The position numbers and the translations under genes were made by a program. A DNA stretch of 64,000 nt from Flavobacteriaceae bacterium EG-1 (GTDB lineage: Bacteria > Bacteroidota > Bacteroidia > Flavobacteriales > Flavobacteriaceae), in contig NZ_WJPK01000001.1 in assembly GCF_009649685.1 (NCBI RefSeq), positions 1,368,760 to 1,432,759 on the forward strand, given 5' to 3'. Shown here one piece after another: positions 38,398 through 48,571 of this stretch; position 1 is the first letter of the stretch; every line of letters starts with the position of its first letter. The notes under the pieces were generated by a model. The model was given only the letters and a program-made list of their open reading frames with translations. It was not told the origin of the DNA and made no database searches.

Positions 38398-39870
38398 TTA
38401 TTGGGTTAATGGAAATAGTTCAGAATCTACGTGAGCCTCTTGCATCACTTTTAATAATTCAGCTATGACTTCAGGATGGTCTTTTGCTATATTATACTTC
38501 TCACTTACATCCGTAGTTAAATCATATAATTCAATGTTGGTTGGGTCTTTTTGAATATCATATAAGACAGCCTTCCAGTTTCCTTTACGTACAGCTTGCC
38601 TTCCTCCTTTTAGGTGAAACTCCCAATACAAGTACTCATGTTCAACTTGATTTTTTTCATTCAATAATGTTGGCAAAAAAGAAACACCATCGGTTTTTGT
38701 AGGCACTTCCAATTCGACAATATCAGCTAGGGTTGGCATCATGTCCCAAAAAGTAGATATATGGTCTGAAACTGTATTTTCTTTAATTTTATTGGGCCAT
38801 ACGGCGATAAACGGAGCTCGAATTCCACCTTCGTATAAATCGCGTTTCACCCCTCTTAAACCTCCTGTACTGTTAAAGAATTCTGGGTCGGCACCGCCCT
38901 CAACAGCAGGGCCATTATCACTTGTAAATACTATTAAGGTATTATCAGAAAGACCTAATTTCTCAACATGGGCTACAATTTGCCCAACATAAGCGTCTAC
39001 TCGAGTGACCATGGTTGCGTAAACCGCATGAGGTTCTTGTGTCGATGCATACTTATATGGAATCATCTCAGGTCCGTAATCAGATAAATAATTATGCGGT
39101 AATTTAAACGGCTTATTTTCTTCGAATTTGCCTTTATATAATTCGTAAATAGAATCTTTTGGAGAAATTAGTTCTGCATGTGGAAGTACCAATGGTACAA
39201 AAGCAAAAAATGGCTCATCCTTATTATTAGATATAAAGTTTAAAGTAGCTTCTTGAATTTTATCAGGAGCATAGGTAACGGTATTTGTCCAATCATTACC
39301 TTCGAGTAAAACTGAATCTTGATTATGCCATAAATAAGGAGGATAATATCGATGTGCCATACGCTGGCAATTATACCCATAGAACTCATCAAAACCCTGA
39401 TTGTTTGGATCGCCCTCACTACCGATAAAACCCAAACCCCATTTACCAAAAGCACCAGTATTGTAGCCTGCATCTTTTAACAGTTCTGCAATTGTAACTG
39501 AACTTCCTGGTAACGGATTTTGCCCCTCTAAAGGTAATTCTCGATTACCTCGTATGGGTGTATGCCCCGTATGCAAACCTGTCATTAAAGCAGAACGAGA
39601 TGGTGCACAAACTGTAGACCCCGCATAATGCTGGGTAAAACGGATTCCGCGTGTGGCTAATTTATCTATATTCGGAGTTTTTATTTTTTCCTGTCCATAA
39701 ACGCCTAAATCGCCATAACCCATATCATCTGCTAAAATGTAGATGATATTTGGTTTTTGCGAAGTTTCTTTGGTTTCAGCAATTGTTGATTTGTTGACAT
39801 CTACTTTGCAGGAGAATAGAAAAATCCCGAGAAAACAAATTTGAAAACTTTTTACAAAACATCTTTTCAT
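38398..39870 (-). CDS. S1 family sulfatase lipoprotein (FGly motif CAPSR, GKWGLG variant)
   Basis: A 490-residue lipoprotein (lipobox FSC). Metal-binding ADDMGYGDLG, FGly C88 in CAPSRSALMTG and TSDNGP are intact. The usual GKWHLG is replaced by GKWGLG, followed by GSEGDPNNQGFDEFYGY and CQRMAHRYYPPYLW. As I recall, this set is typical of the S1_16 subfamily, whose studied gut members remove 4-O-sulfate from galactose or N-acetylgalactosamine. That makes galactose-4-sulfate a plausible target, which would suit a carrageenan or sulfated agar. The subfamily call is from memory and unconfirmed. It lies 11 bp after a GH110-like gene. Confidence 0.9.
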   Translation of the reverse strand: MKRCFVKSFQICFLGIFLFSCKVDVNKSTIAETKETSQKPNIIYILADDMGYGDLGVYGQEKIKTPNIDKLATRGIRFTQHYAGSTVCAPSRSALMTGLHTGHTPIRGNRELPLEGQNPLPGSSVTIAELLKDAGYNTGAFGKWGLGFIGSEGDPNNQGFDEFYGYNCQRMAHRYYPPYLWHNQDSVLLEGNDWTNTVTYAPDKIQEATLNFISNNKDEPFFAFVPLVLPHAELISPKDSIYELYKGKFEENKPFKLPHNYLSDYGPEMIPYKYASTQEPHAVYATMVTRVDAYVGQIVAHVEKLGLSDNTLIVFTSDNGPAVEGGADPEFFNSTGGLRGVKRDLYEGGIRAPFIAVWPNKIKENTVSDHISTFWDMMPTLADIVELEVPTKTDGVSFLPTLLNEKNQVEHEYLYWEFHLKGGRQAVRKGNWKAVLYDIQKDPTNIELYDLTTDVSEKYNIAKDHPEVIAELLKVMQEAHVDSELFPLTQ

Positions 39871-39881
39871 AATTGCTCTAA

Positions 39882-41765
39882 TTATCTAAATTTCAATTTA
39901 AGCGTGTTCTTATCCGTTTCTAAAATATTCTTTGCCTTACCTTTATAATTGTTCTTTTGAAACTTAATATTTTTAGAAGTCTTAACTTTAATAACAGGGT
40001 TATCAGGATATAACATCGGGAAACTTCCTGAATTTGTAATGCTATTTCCTTTAAACAATAGGCCATCTGTATTGGCGATTTCCAATATCAAATTATCAAA
40101 TTGATTAAAGGTATTGTCTACGATTTCAATATTCGTAAAAGCAATATTCTCATTATCATCATCGGTTACAAATCGAATAACTCCCCTACTGAAACCACTG
40201 TGTTGCCCATCTTGAAAAATATTGTTTTTGATAAGCACGTTAGCCGCATTTCCGGCCTCGAACCAATGCCCACTTTCTACAGGAATTAAAATCGACTCCA
40301 TTTCTGTACTGAAAGTACTGTTCTGAACGACCGTTTTCTTTGGATTGGAAATCAATAATCCCCTAGCTCGGTTGTTACCAATGTTACAATTCTCTACAAG
40401 TAGTTCGGGATAGGCATCTAAATTCTCTATCAAATCACCAACCGCAAGTGTTGATGGTAGTTTTTCGTTAACGGTAATAATTTGATAACGCCCGTTTATT
40501 TTTTGAACATTTTTAATGGTCAACTTGTCATAAGGAAAAAAGGAATCGTTTAATCGTAAAATTCCTAGGGTATCTTTTACTTTTCCAATAGTGAAACCTT
40601 GTTGTTGCGAATGTCCCATTCGAACACCAATTTTGTTTTCGCCTTGAATATCCATGATTTCTTGATATACCCCATGAAGGTTTAAACCATCGTCTAACAT
40701 ATTATTTAGAGTGCAATTGCGCAGCGTAACTTTACCACGACATCCTATAAAATGCGTAGCATCTGCCGTCGTTGAAACCATTCGGCCATTGGAGGCGGAC
40801 ACATTAAAATTCTCTAGAAGCAAATCGGCTGAATTTTCAACGATTATTCCCATTCCGCCTGCATGATGTACTTGCAAATTTTGCGCGGTAAAACCATCTA
40901 CATCTTTAATTCGAAACGCGGGTGCTAAACGATTTAAACTTTGGTGTCCTTTACTGGACAATATCATACCTACCGGTGGTAACTTTTTAGTGTGTCCGTG
41001 AATACGAACCAATCCGGGCTCTATCTGCTCTGCCCATGCTTTATTTTCAAAACCCCAAGACTTATGAAGCTTTGATCGCGGATCGGTTTTGTATTTGTAA
41101 TCAATTTTGTCCACATTATTTTGCAATGCCGTTTTTGAAAGTGTAGTTATATTGGTATAGGCTTCTGTGTTGAACATTATGGCTTTGCGTTCTGGGTCAA
41201 ACAAAATAGTTTGCCCAACTGTATGTTCGTAATAGGGCTTTATAAATATGAGTTGTCCATTTCTGATTTCATAAGGATATTCATCTGTAAATTTCCAATC
41301 AAAAGTGCCATTTTCTTTATCATTGGCAACAATAACACCTTCACTATGAAATGGGATCTCCCAATCAATTGAAACATTAGTAACAGTTATGTTATCAGAA
41401 TTTTCAATTAAAAAAGGAATCATCCTTCCATGAAAAATAAATGTAGAACCTTGTCCATCAACAATTAAATTTTTGAAGCCAAGTATCGGAAACGCAGTAT
41501 AAATAATAACATCATCATGGTTTGAGATGTTGCTGTATACTTCATATGCCTTATCAGGATAAAAATGATAGGTGCCTTTTTCAAAAGTTATTTTTGATAT
41601 TGGTTTCTCTTGTACATCCAGAACTCTTGCTAAAACAGCAGGTGAAGCATCTTCAGAAATTTCAGTGGTAAAATAAACCAGCTCATTATCTTTAGAATCT
41701 TGAGCTACACCTATGAAGACATGCGTTAGAAACAATACAATTAAGACATTTTTTATAAACAGCAT
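39882..41765 (-). CDS. GH110-like alpha-1,3-galactosidase (copy A)
   Basis: A 627-residue exported protein (signal peptide to GVAQ) with a right-handed parallel beta-helix. Family GH110 features are visible: FPILGFKNLIVDGQGSTF, FHGRMIPF and VSIDWEIPF near the start, then TTADATHF (D335) and LDDGLNLHG (D358, D359). The 23/24-residue spacing between these Asp residues equals that of the three catalytic Asp residues I recall for a marine GH110. GH110 enzymes are inverting exo-alpha-1,3-galactosidases, and marine members act on non-sulfated ends of carrageenan-type chains. Here it would act after neighbouring sulfatases. It lies 6 bp after its paralogue. Confidence 0.83.
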   Translation of the reverse strand: MLFIKNVLIVLFLTHVFIGVAQDSKDNELVYFTTEISEDASPAVLARVLDVQEKPISKITFEKGTYHFYPDKAYEVYSNISNHDDVIIYTAFPILGFKNLIVDGQGSTFIFHGRMIPFLIENSDNITVTNVSIDWEIPFHSEGVIVANDKENGTFDWKFTDEYPYEIRNGQLIFIKPYYEHTVGQTILFDPERKAIMFNTEAYTNITTLSKTALQNNVDKIDYKYKTDPRSKLHKSWGFENKAWAEQIEPGLVRIHGHTKKLPPVGMILSSKGHQSLNRLAPAFRIKDVDGFTAQNLQVHHAGGMGIIVENSADLLLENFNVSASNGRMVSTTADATHFIGCRGKVTLRNCTLNNMLDDGLNLHGVYQEIMDIQGENKIGVRMGHSQQQGFTIGKVKDTLGILRLNDSFFPYDKLTIKNVQKINGRYQIITVNEKLPSTLAVGDLIENLDAYPELLVENCNIGNNRARGLLISNPKKTVVQNSTFSTEMESILIPVESGHWFEAGNAANVLIKNNIFQDGQHSGFSRGVIRFVTDDDNENIAFTNIEIVDNTFNQFDNLILEIANTDGLLFKGNSITNSGSFPMLYPDNPVIKVKTSKNIKFQKNNYKGKAKNILETDKNTLKLKFR

Positions 41766-41771
41766 ATAAAA

Positions 41772-43592
41772 TTACTTTTTAGTTGGTTTTTGAAAACCTT
41801 TATTCTTTTTCATTTTTAAGGTTGCTCGACTTGCTTCATCAGCTTCTAATGATTTTACCTGCATACCTTCATAGCTGTTTTTCTCAATAACAACATTTCG
41901 ACAATTGATGAGTTCAAACTGTGCTCGATCTGGGTACAATGCTTTTGCATCAGTTGTTCTTTTAATTGTGTTTTTTCTTATCGTGAGTCCGTCTACGCGA
42001 TCTGCCCAAATTAAAGCAGCATCAAAATTTTCAATCGAATTAAATTCAAAAACAATATTGCTATCGTACAAGATTGTATTATCAAAGCTTTTTGCCAATC
42101 GAGGAGTAACTGTCAAGACCGCATGTGGGCTCCCGCTATATGCACAATACTTAAAGTTATTATTGCGGATAACTACATCGTTTACTGCACCAGATTCATA
42201 CCAGAAAAATGTCTCTCCACGAAGTAATATTGATGACATCATTGAAGAAAAATCATTATTCTCAATAATGATTTTTTCTGGTGTTTTAACTATTACGTTT
42301 CTAGCACGATGGTCTTTAATTGTGCAACCTCGCATTGTAAAAACTGGGTTCCATGTTTTGTTTTCAACTATATCTCCTTTTTTTAAATCGTTCGGAATCG
42401 TATTTTTGAATGTCAACAATGAAAATTTTTCGTTGATATACTTTACTTTAGCTACGGTATTTACCGCTCCCCTGGTTGGGTCAGGATTTTGAATAAACCA
42501 TACTTGATCACCTTCTTCTGCGAACTTAAAACCTGTTTGTTCAAAATGCATAAGTGCAACACGAATAGTATTTTCATCTAGAACCTTATCAACCTCAACA
42601 TAAGTTCCATGTACATTTGTGCCATCATCAAGCATATGCATAAACTGGCAATTTTCAATTAAGATATCACCTTTACAATTTGCAAAATGAGTAGCATCGG
42701 CAATGGTAGAAACTACTCTATCGGAACCTTCTCGCACATAAATTCCGCTTTTTGCTATCACAATGTTTTCAGAGCGCTCAAAAAGAAAACCCATACCAAG
42801 CGCATGATGAATAGTAATACCCTTAAAATAAATGTTTTGAGATTCTTTTATCTGAAAAGCTGGTGCATAACGATTGTGAGCCTTATCGCCTTTTGAATGT
42901 AAAATACTTCCGACTGGTGGATAGTGTTTCAACGATTCATGAAATCGAAGATTACCATTATCCAATTCTTCAACATATCTAGGATTACTACTCATATCCC
43001 AAGCGCCATGGGCTACACGTTTATTTTCTTTATCAAATGCCAATGTACTTCCCAAATAATCAAATGAAAATCCATCTATATTCGGAAAAAAAACTCGACC
43101 GTTTTTCAATTCCCAAGAAAATCCATTCGAATAAGGTTTAATGTCTCGCCAACCTTCTTTTTCATTAACTTTAATTACTTCACCTTGAAATGAAAAAGGA
43201 ATGTCCCAATCTATTGTCAGATTATTTACCTTGATTGAGGCACAATTCTCAAATTGAAAAGGGGCAATTTGCCCGTGAAATATAAACTCAGCGCCGTTAC
43301 CTTCAATTTCAATAGAATCAAAATCGGTCATTCTAAAAATAACTCTTTTTAACCCGTTACCATGATTCGTAACTGCACTATAATGTTCTAATGCATAGTC
43401 TGGAAAAAACGAATAAGTTCCTTTTTCAAAAACAATTATGACCTGTTTAGAGGTTAGCTCTTCTATTGCTTTACGGACAATAGGGGTCATGTCTCCTTCT
43501 TGATGTGCAATTTTAATCACCTCTTGTCCTTTAGCAGAAAGCGAAACGAAAATTAAAATCAATAAAAACAGTGGCTGATGTATAAATTTCAT
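41772..43592 (-). CDS. GH110-like alpha-1,3-galactosidase (copy B)
   Basis: A 606-residue exported protein (signal peptide to AKGQE), paralogous to copy A along its whole length. Beta-helix motifs include IEGNGAEFIFHG, LTIDWDIPF, IADATHF (D299) and LDDGTNVHGTY (D322, D323), keeping the same Asp spacing. Copy B has closer to the usual GH110 wording (DDGTNVHGT) than copy A (DDGLNLHG). Two different GH110 genes in tandem among sulfatases suggest separate substrates, for example different sulfation or linkage contexts. This is inference. It is 9 bp downstream of a sulfatase gene. Confidence 0.83.
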   Translation of the reverse strand: MKFIHQPLFLLILIFVSLSAKGQEVIKIAHQEGDMTPIVRKAIEELTSKQVIIVFEKGTYSFFPDYALEHYSAVTNHGNGLKRVIFRMTDFDSIEIEGNGAEFIFHGQIAPFQFENCASIKVNNLTIDWDIPFSFQGEVIKVNEKEGWRDIKPYSNGFSWELKNGRVFFPNIDGFSFDYLGSTLAFDKENKRVAHGAWDMSSNPRYVEELDNGNLRFHESLKHYPPVGSILHSKGDKAHNRYAPAFQIKESQNIYFKGITIHHALGMGFLFERSENIVIAKSGIYVREGSDRVVSTIADATHFANCKGDILIENCQFMHMLDDGTNVHGTYVEVDKVLDENTIRVALMHFEQTGFKFAEEGDQVWFIQNPDPTRGAVNTVAKVKYINEKFSLLTFKNTIPNDLKKGDIVENKTWNPVFTMRGCTIKDHRARNVIVKTPEKIIIENNDFSSMMSSILLRGETFFWYESGAVNDVVIRNNNFKYCAYSGSPHAVLTVTPRLAKSFDNTILYDSNIVFEFNSIENFDAALIWADRVDGLTIRKNTIKRTTDAKALYPDRAQFELINCRNVVIEKNSYEGMQVKSLEADEASRATLKMKKNKGFQKPTKK

Positions 43593-43601
43593 AAGGTATT
43601 A

Positions 43602-45095
43602 TTATAAGTTAAGACCTGATCCTTGTAAAGCTGGGTCATAATTCCATGAATTATACCATGGGTCTTTGGTTTCTAATTGAAAGGCTTTCATTTTTACTAT
43701 GAGTTTTTCTAACACTTGATCATACTGCTTGCTATAGGCTAAATTATTCAATTCATTTGGGTCTTTAGATAAATCAAATAGTTCAAATTCTGGTCGATGT
43801 AAATAATCTTTGGTTTTTTTATTGCCAAAAAATTCTTTCTTACTTCGATGTACTTCTTGCCAAGTAGACGCTGCCCAAAGGTCAGATGCGAAAGGGTATT
43901 CAAGGCCCCATGCTATGTTTCTAATTAATTTATAATCACCCTCTCTAACCACACGCATCGGATAATACATTGTGATTTCATGGAAGGTATGTGATGCATA
44001 AATTTCGTTCCAATCTTCTTTTGTATAATTGGAATCGTTTAAAACTGGTTTAAAAGATTTTCCATGGGTTTTCAGTGAATTTAAATCCACTTTTGCCATA
44101 TCTAGAATTGTAGGGGTTAAATCGGCCCAAGTAATCATGGCATCGATAGTAGTACCCTTAGCTTCTATAGATGGGTCTTTAACAATACATGGCAATTTCA
44201 TACCCGGCTCATATAAAGTTGTTTTTGCCCCTGGGAATGCCATTCCGTTATCGGAAATATAAATCACAACCGTATTGTTAGCTTTGTCAGATTCTTTTAG
44301 TATTTGCATCAGTTTACCAAAACCTTGGTCGATTCGAGAAATACTCTGATAATATTGAGCAATTTCTTCTCGAGTTTCTTTAGAATCTGGAAGAAAATCT
44401 GGCACTAAAACATCTTTAGGGTCGTAAACAACTTTTTCGATTCCGGGATATCCCTCTGGTTTATTTCCAAAACTATTTGGTGCGCGCCAATTTCCAGGAT
44501 CAGTAGATTTTGCTCTATGTGGATCATCAGTGCAGAAATATAAAAAGAATGGTTTTTCATTCTCAATTACTTGTTTGCAAGCTTCAGCCATTTCATAGGT
44601 ACTACGTGCATTTGCTTTCAAAACCTTAGTAAATTTATATACATCTTCTGGGGCTAAATGATACTTTCCAATTCTAGCCGTAAGATATCCTTCTTGTTCG
44701 AGTCGTACCGGCAACGAAGTAATTGTATCATAGGTACTAAAATGATGGTAATCATGTACATGACCATACGAACCTGTAGCGTGACCATATTTACCAGTAA
44801 GAATTACAGATCGACTTGCAGCGCAACTTGCACTGGTACAATATGCATTGGTGAATTTAGCGCCTTCGCTAGCCAATTTATCTAAATTCGGAGTTTTAAT
44901 TACTGGGTTTCCATATGCACCAATAGCATCTAAGCCGTGATCATCGGCAACGAAGAGGATAATATTCGGACGTGAATCATCCTTGACTGCCATAGTTGTA
45001 GTTTCTGATTTTGTCTTTTCAGAACAAGCAGTACTAATTGAAGCTAAGGCAACGATAAAAAATAGTAAGCGATATTTTTTTAAATTGTTATTCAT
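43602..45095 (-). CDS. S1 family sulfatase lipoprotein (FGly motif CAASR)
   Basis: A 497-residue lipoprotein (lipobox STAC). Visible are FVADDHGLDAIGAYG, the FGly cysteine C91 in the rarer form CAASRSVILTG, the GKYHLAPE segment replacing GKWHLG, and YISDNGMAFPGAKTTLYEPG. The C-terminus carries FELFDLSKDPNELNNLA. The altered motifs (CAASR, GKYHLA, TTLYEPG) mark a subfamily different from the other sulfatases here, so it probably attacks a different sulfate position or sugar. It needs a maturation enzyme that is not encoded in the window. It is 35 bp downstream of another sulfatase. Confidence 0.9.
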   Translation of the reverse strand: MNNNLKKYRLLFFIVALASISTACSEKTKSETTTMAVKDDSRPNIILFVADDHGLDAIGAYGNPVIKTPNLDKLASEGAKFTNAYCTSASCAASRSVILTGKYGHATGSYGHVHDYHHFSTYDTITSLPVRLEQEGYLTARIGKYHLAPEDVYKFTKVLKANARSTYEMAEACKQVIENEKPFFLYFCTDDPHRAKSTDPGNWRAPNSFGNKPEGYPGIEKVVYDPKDVLVPDFLPDSKETREEIAQYYQSISRIDQGFGKLMQILKESDKANNTVVIYISDNGMAFPGAKTTLYEPGMKLPCIVKDPSIEAKGTTIDAMITWADLTPTILDMAKVDLNSLKTHGKSFKPVLNDSNYTKEDWNEIYASHTFHEITMYYPMRVVREGDYKLIRNIAWGLEYPFASDLWAASTWQEVHRSKKEFFGNKKTKDYLHRPEFELFDLSKDPNELNNLAYSKQYDQVLEKLIVKMKAFQLETKDPWYNSWNYDPALQGSGLNL

Positions 45096-45130
45096 ATAGT
45101 TTAGTTAATGAAAGCTAACAAGCTCATTTT

Positions 45131-46873
45131 TTAATCTTTAAAGGTTTTATCGGTAATGTGAGAAAAAGGTTTTTGCAATTCTTCCCATTTGCTTCTATTC
45201 CAAGTTGTGGGTGGTTTAAAATCGGTGGTCTCTTTAAAATAAACCGCTTGCATTTCTTCAACCAAATCAGGCATTAATGCTACCAAATCATTACGCTCTT
45301 TGGGGTCATTTTTTAAATCGTATAATTCAATCACTGGTTCTCTTCCATCCATAAAATCTTTATAAATACCATTTTCAAGTGTGCCCGTAAAACGAAGGAG
45401 GTAATTGTCTTTGATAATCGCCCAAGCTGGTGGAGCAAACTGCGCTTCATCACTGTGATCTTTGGTAGATTTATTAATAGTAAAACCCCATCGCGTTGAT
45501 TGAATGCCTGCCCAATATAATTGATTGTGAATCTCAGGAGAATTGGCATCCTGCAAAATAGGGAGAAGACTTTTTCCGTCAATATCATTTGGCACTTCTC
45601 CTCCCCCAGCATCAATTGCTGTTGGAATGATATCTAAAGCAGAAACCAAATGTTTTGATTGCGAAGGGTTTTTAATTCCGTTAGGCCAATGTACAAATAG
45701 TGGCACTCGAATTCCTCCCTGGTAATAGTTTCCTTTGTGTCCTGAATACGGAGCATTTCCTGGTAATGGAGAACCAGTTTTATGACCATCATAAGAACCT
45801 CCTGCCATGGCTCCATTATCAGAGGAGAATATGATGATGGTATTTTCATATTCCTTTTTTGATTTCAGAAAATCTATCATCTTTTTAATATTCTGGTCAA
45901 CACCATATAGATGCGCATAGAAGTTGTTCAAATCATAAGAATCGGACTTTAGGTGGTCAAAATATTTCGCCGGAGCTTTTGGTTCTAATGAATCATGAAC
46001 CGCATGATAGTGCAGTTGTACATAAAATGATTCATCTTCATCAATTTGTTTTTCAATAAAACTTAAGGCCTTGTTGGTAAAAGTGTCGGTGTTATATTCT
46101 TTTTGAAGACCAGCGTGTTCTTTATTTTCCCAAACATTGGTTGCATTATAAAATTGACTCGCCCAGTAATTATACCCATAAAAATAGTCGAAGCCATGTA
46201 TTAAAGGATGGTGTTGCTCAGCTGTCGAACCCATGTACCCACCTTTAATTAATTCATCATAAATATTTGGATTCTTCTTTCTTATCTGATGTAGTTTCAA
46301 GGTATCACTTAATCCATTCTCTTTTAATGCGCTTTGTACCATAGAATTATCAAAATGCCCGATATGCCATTTGCCAATATGCGCAGTTTGATACCCTAAA
46401 TCTTTCATTTTTTGGGCCAAATGATTGCCTCGGTCAATTCCACGTCTTTCTGCATCAACATTAGTATACGCTCCAAACCTATTTTGCATTACCCCTGTCG
46501 CAATACCCATTCTTGAAGGCGCACATAAACTACTCGATGTAAAAGCATTCGTAAAATACACTCCGTCTCGAGCTAGTTTGTTAACCGTAGGCATTGCCGT
46601 TTTAGAAAGATCTAATGCTTCGTCAAGTGAATATCCTTGAAGGCTATCAACCAGCTGAACAAAGTAGGGGTCAAAATCTGCTGTTTTCAAAGTGTCATTG
46701 TGCACACCAAACTGCCCATACCCTAAATCATCCATTAGAACAAATATAACGTTGGGTTTTTGTTTTACTACATTTTCAGCTTTTTCAGTTTTACATCCTA
46801 CGAAACAGAATACGAATAGCAATAGTATTGCTACAAGATATTGAGACGATGTAAATGTTTTAAAAGCTTTCAT
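45131..46873 (-). CDS. S1 family sulfatase lipoprotein with insertion (FGly motif CAPSR)
   Basis: A 580-residue lipoprotein (lipobox VGC), the longest of the group. It has VLMDDLGYGQFGVHND, an insertion of about 35 residues (YFVQLVDSLQGYSLDEAL) before the usual helix, FGly C117 in CAPSRMGIATG, GKWHIGH and SSDNGAMAGGSYDGHKTG. Another insertion around 165-210 carries IYDELIKGGYMG. The DNGAMAGG/GGIRVPLFVHWP segments complete the metal site and substrate lid. The large insertions probably shape an oligosaccharide cleft. The target sulfate is unknown. It starts 11 bp after the stop of the following sulfatase. Confidence 0.9.
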   Translation of the reverse strand: MKAFKTFTSSQYLVAILLLFVFCFVGCKTEKAENVVKQKPNVIFVLMDDLGYGQFGVHNDTLKTADFDPYFVQLVDSLQGYSLDEALDLSKTAMPTVNKLARDGVYFTNAFTSSSLCAPSRMGIATGVMQNRFGAYTNVDAERRGIDRGNHLAQKMKDLGYQTAHIGKWHIGHFDNSMVQSALKENGLSDTLKLHQIRKKNPNIYDELIKGGYMGSTAEQHHPLIHGFDYFYGYNYWASQFYNATNVWENKEHAGLQKEYNTDTFTNKALSFIEKQIDEDESFYVQLHYHAVHDSLEPKAPAKYFDHLKSDSYDLNNFYAHLYGVDQNIKKMIDFLKSKKEYENTIIIFSSDNGAMAGGSYDGHKTGSPLPGNAPYSGHKGNYYQGGIRVPLFVHWPNGIKNPSQSKHLVSALDIIPTAIDAGGGEVPNDIDGKSLLPILQDANSPEIHNQLYWAGIQSTRWGFTINKSTKDHSDEAQFAPPAWAIIKDNYLLRFTGTLENGIYKDFMDGREPVIELYDLKNDPKERNDLVALMPDLVEEMQAVYFKETTDFKPPTTWNRSKWEELQKPFSHITDKTFKD

Positions 46874-46884
46874 TCTACTAATTT

Positions 46885-48429
46885 CTACTCTTTAAATTGA
46901 TCATATTCCGGATTCACATCTGCTTCAGCAAATCTTGGTCGATCTTTCCAAAGGTCATACGTCGCCTTCAATTGTTCGGCTGTTTCTACATACTGACCTT
47001 TATCATCTGTAGCCTTAATCCAATCTTCTAAAACAGTCCTATGCTTATTAAGAACTGAAGCGTATTCTAATTTTTCTGCCAAATTGTCAATTTGATGCGG
47101 GTCAGTTTCAATATTATAAAGCTCTTCTTCTGGCCGTACGCCAAACCAATGCTCTGCTTGATACTTGGTTAATTTACCTTCTTTAAAAAGTCGTTTCATA
47201 TCTTTTACAATAGGTTGGTTATCGCGATAGCCAGCTTGTAGCATCGGCCTCTCAGGAAAATAATTACGGATATACCTAAATTTACCTGTACGAACCGTAC
47301 GAATTCTATCAATGGTATAATCACAGCGATCTCTTGCTCCAATGACGTAATCAGTTGATTTAAAGTCTTTGTCGAAAAGATTTTTACCGTTGAAATAATC
47401 GGGCAACTCAACGCCGCCGAAAGCTAAGGTGGTTGCCGATACATCTAGTAATGAGACTAGTTCCGTACGAATAGTACCCGCTTTCAATATAAAATTATTT
47501 CCTTTAACAATTAACGGTACATGCATACCACCTTCATAACAAAATTGTTTATGCCGTAAAGAAGTATTACTACCATGATCTGAGAAGAAAAATATAATGG
47601 TGTTTTCTAATTCACCGTCAGCTTCAAGCTGCTTTAGAATATTTTCTACTCTGGTATCTGCACCCCGGTTTGCATTGTATTGTTGTGTCCAAGCTTTTTG
47701 TTGTGATACTACCTCAGGAAAATAAGGTGGTAATGGAACAGCATTATCATCTAACTTCTCGCCCGCTCGAACATGTTTAGAACCAGCTTTGCCGCCCATA
47801 ATCTGAACTTGTCCGAACCAAGGCTGGTCTTTGTTCTTCCGGGCACTCCAAACACCTTCAGTTAAAGACATGAATTTTTCTGCCCGATTACCTTGCCAAC
47901 CGTTCATACCAGGTTTGTATTCATCAGCACTACCTACATTATATAATGCATTACGGTCATAGTGAAAATTATAGTCGTCTTTACCATTGTTAAAAGTAAA
48001 GTAACCCGCATCGCACATTAATTCAGGAATGGTTTTTATCCCTTTCGGTAAATGAATTCGCAATTCTTCAGAAACCACTTGGCCATCTGTTGTGCGACTA
48101 GAGCGATGGTTATGCGTACCCGTTGTTGTTTGCATCACACCAGTAATTAGAGCGGAGCGACTAGCTGAACAAACTGGTGCAGTTGCATATGCCTTTTTAA
48201 ACATAACACCCTCAGCTGCTAACTGATCTATGATTGGAGTATGATCTTTATTAATAGCGTCACCATAACAGCCCATAAAAGGTGATAAATCTTCGGCAAT
48301 TATCCAGAGAATGTTGGGTTTGCGAATTTGCGCTTCAACCTGGCATATAAAGACAGAGAAACATGTAATAATAGCAATGATGAAGCGCCGAAAAGTCTTA
48401 TTTAATTTCAAAGTATAATTTACGTGCAT
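46885..48429 (-). CDS. S1 family sulfatase, secreted (FGly motif CSASR)
   Basis: A 514-residue protein with a signal peptide ending near VEAQI and no lipobox, unlike most siblings. WIIAEDLSPFMGCYGD replaces the usual DD metal motif with ED; FGly is C87 in CSASRSALITG; the second metal motif is FSDHGSN. This ED/CSASR/DHG set recurs in a sulfatase group often annotated as heparan N-sulfatase-like, but in a galactan locus a sulfated galactose is more likely. The C-terminus (GKLTKYQAEHWFG, EEELYNIETDP) resembles that of the truncated sulfatase at the right edge. A TAnnTTTG-like box (TAAATTTG, 48438-48445, minus) lies very close to the ATG. Confidence 0.9.
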   Translation of the reverse strand: MHVNYTLKLNKTFRRFIIAIITCFSVFICQVEAQIRKPNILWIIAEDLSPFMGCYGDAINKDHTPIIDQLAAEGVMFKKAYATAPVCSASRSALITGVMQTTTGTHNHRSSRTTDGQVVSEELRIHLPKGIKTIPELMCDAGYFTFNNGKDDYNFHYDRNALYNVGSADEYKPGMNGWQGNRAEKFMSLTEGVWSARKNKDQPWFGQVQIMGGKAGSKHVRAGEKLDDNAVPLPPYFPEVVSQQKAWTQQYNANRGADTRVENILKQLEADGELENTIIFFFSDHGSNTSLRHKQFCYEGGMHVPLIVKGNNFILKAGTIRTELVSLLDVSATTLAFGGVELPDYFNGKNLFDKDFKSTDYVIGARDRCDYTIDRIRTVRTGKFRYIRNYFPERPMLQAGYRDNQPIVKDMKRLFKEGKLTKYQAEHWFGVRPEEELYNIETDPHQIDNLAEKLEYASVLNKHRTVLEDWIKATDDKGQYVETAEQLKATYDLWKDRPRFAEADVNPEYDQFKE

Positions 48430-48571
48430 GTTTAAATCAAATTTACAGTTCTACAGCGTTATTATGTAGTTGGTAGTAAAAATGATGTGCTTTTGCGTAC
48501 AAGTACCTAATGAAAGATTTCTTAATATAGTTTCTAAATTTTACAACGGGCATATTTCAAGATTCGCTCAA

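Noticed and set aside
41905-42492. 195-codon open frame on the plus strand opposite the second GH110 gene
   Set aside because: It lies fully within a well-supported gene on the other strand and has no family motif or export signal that makes sense.
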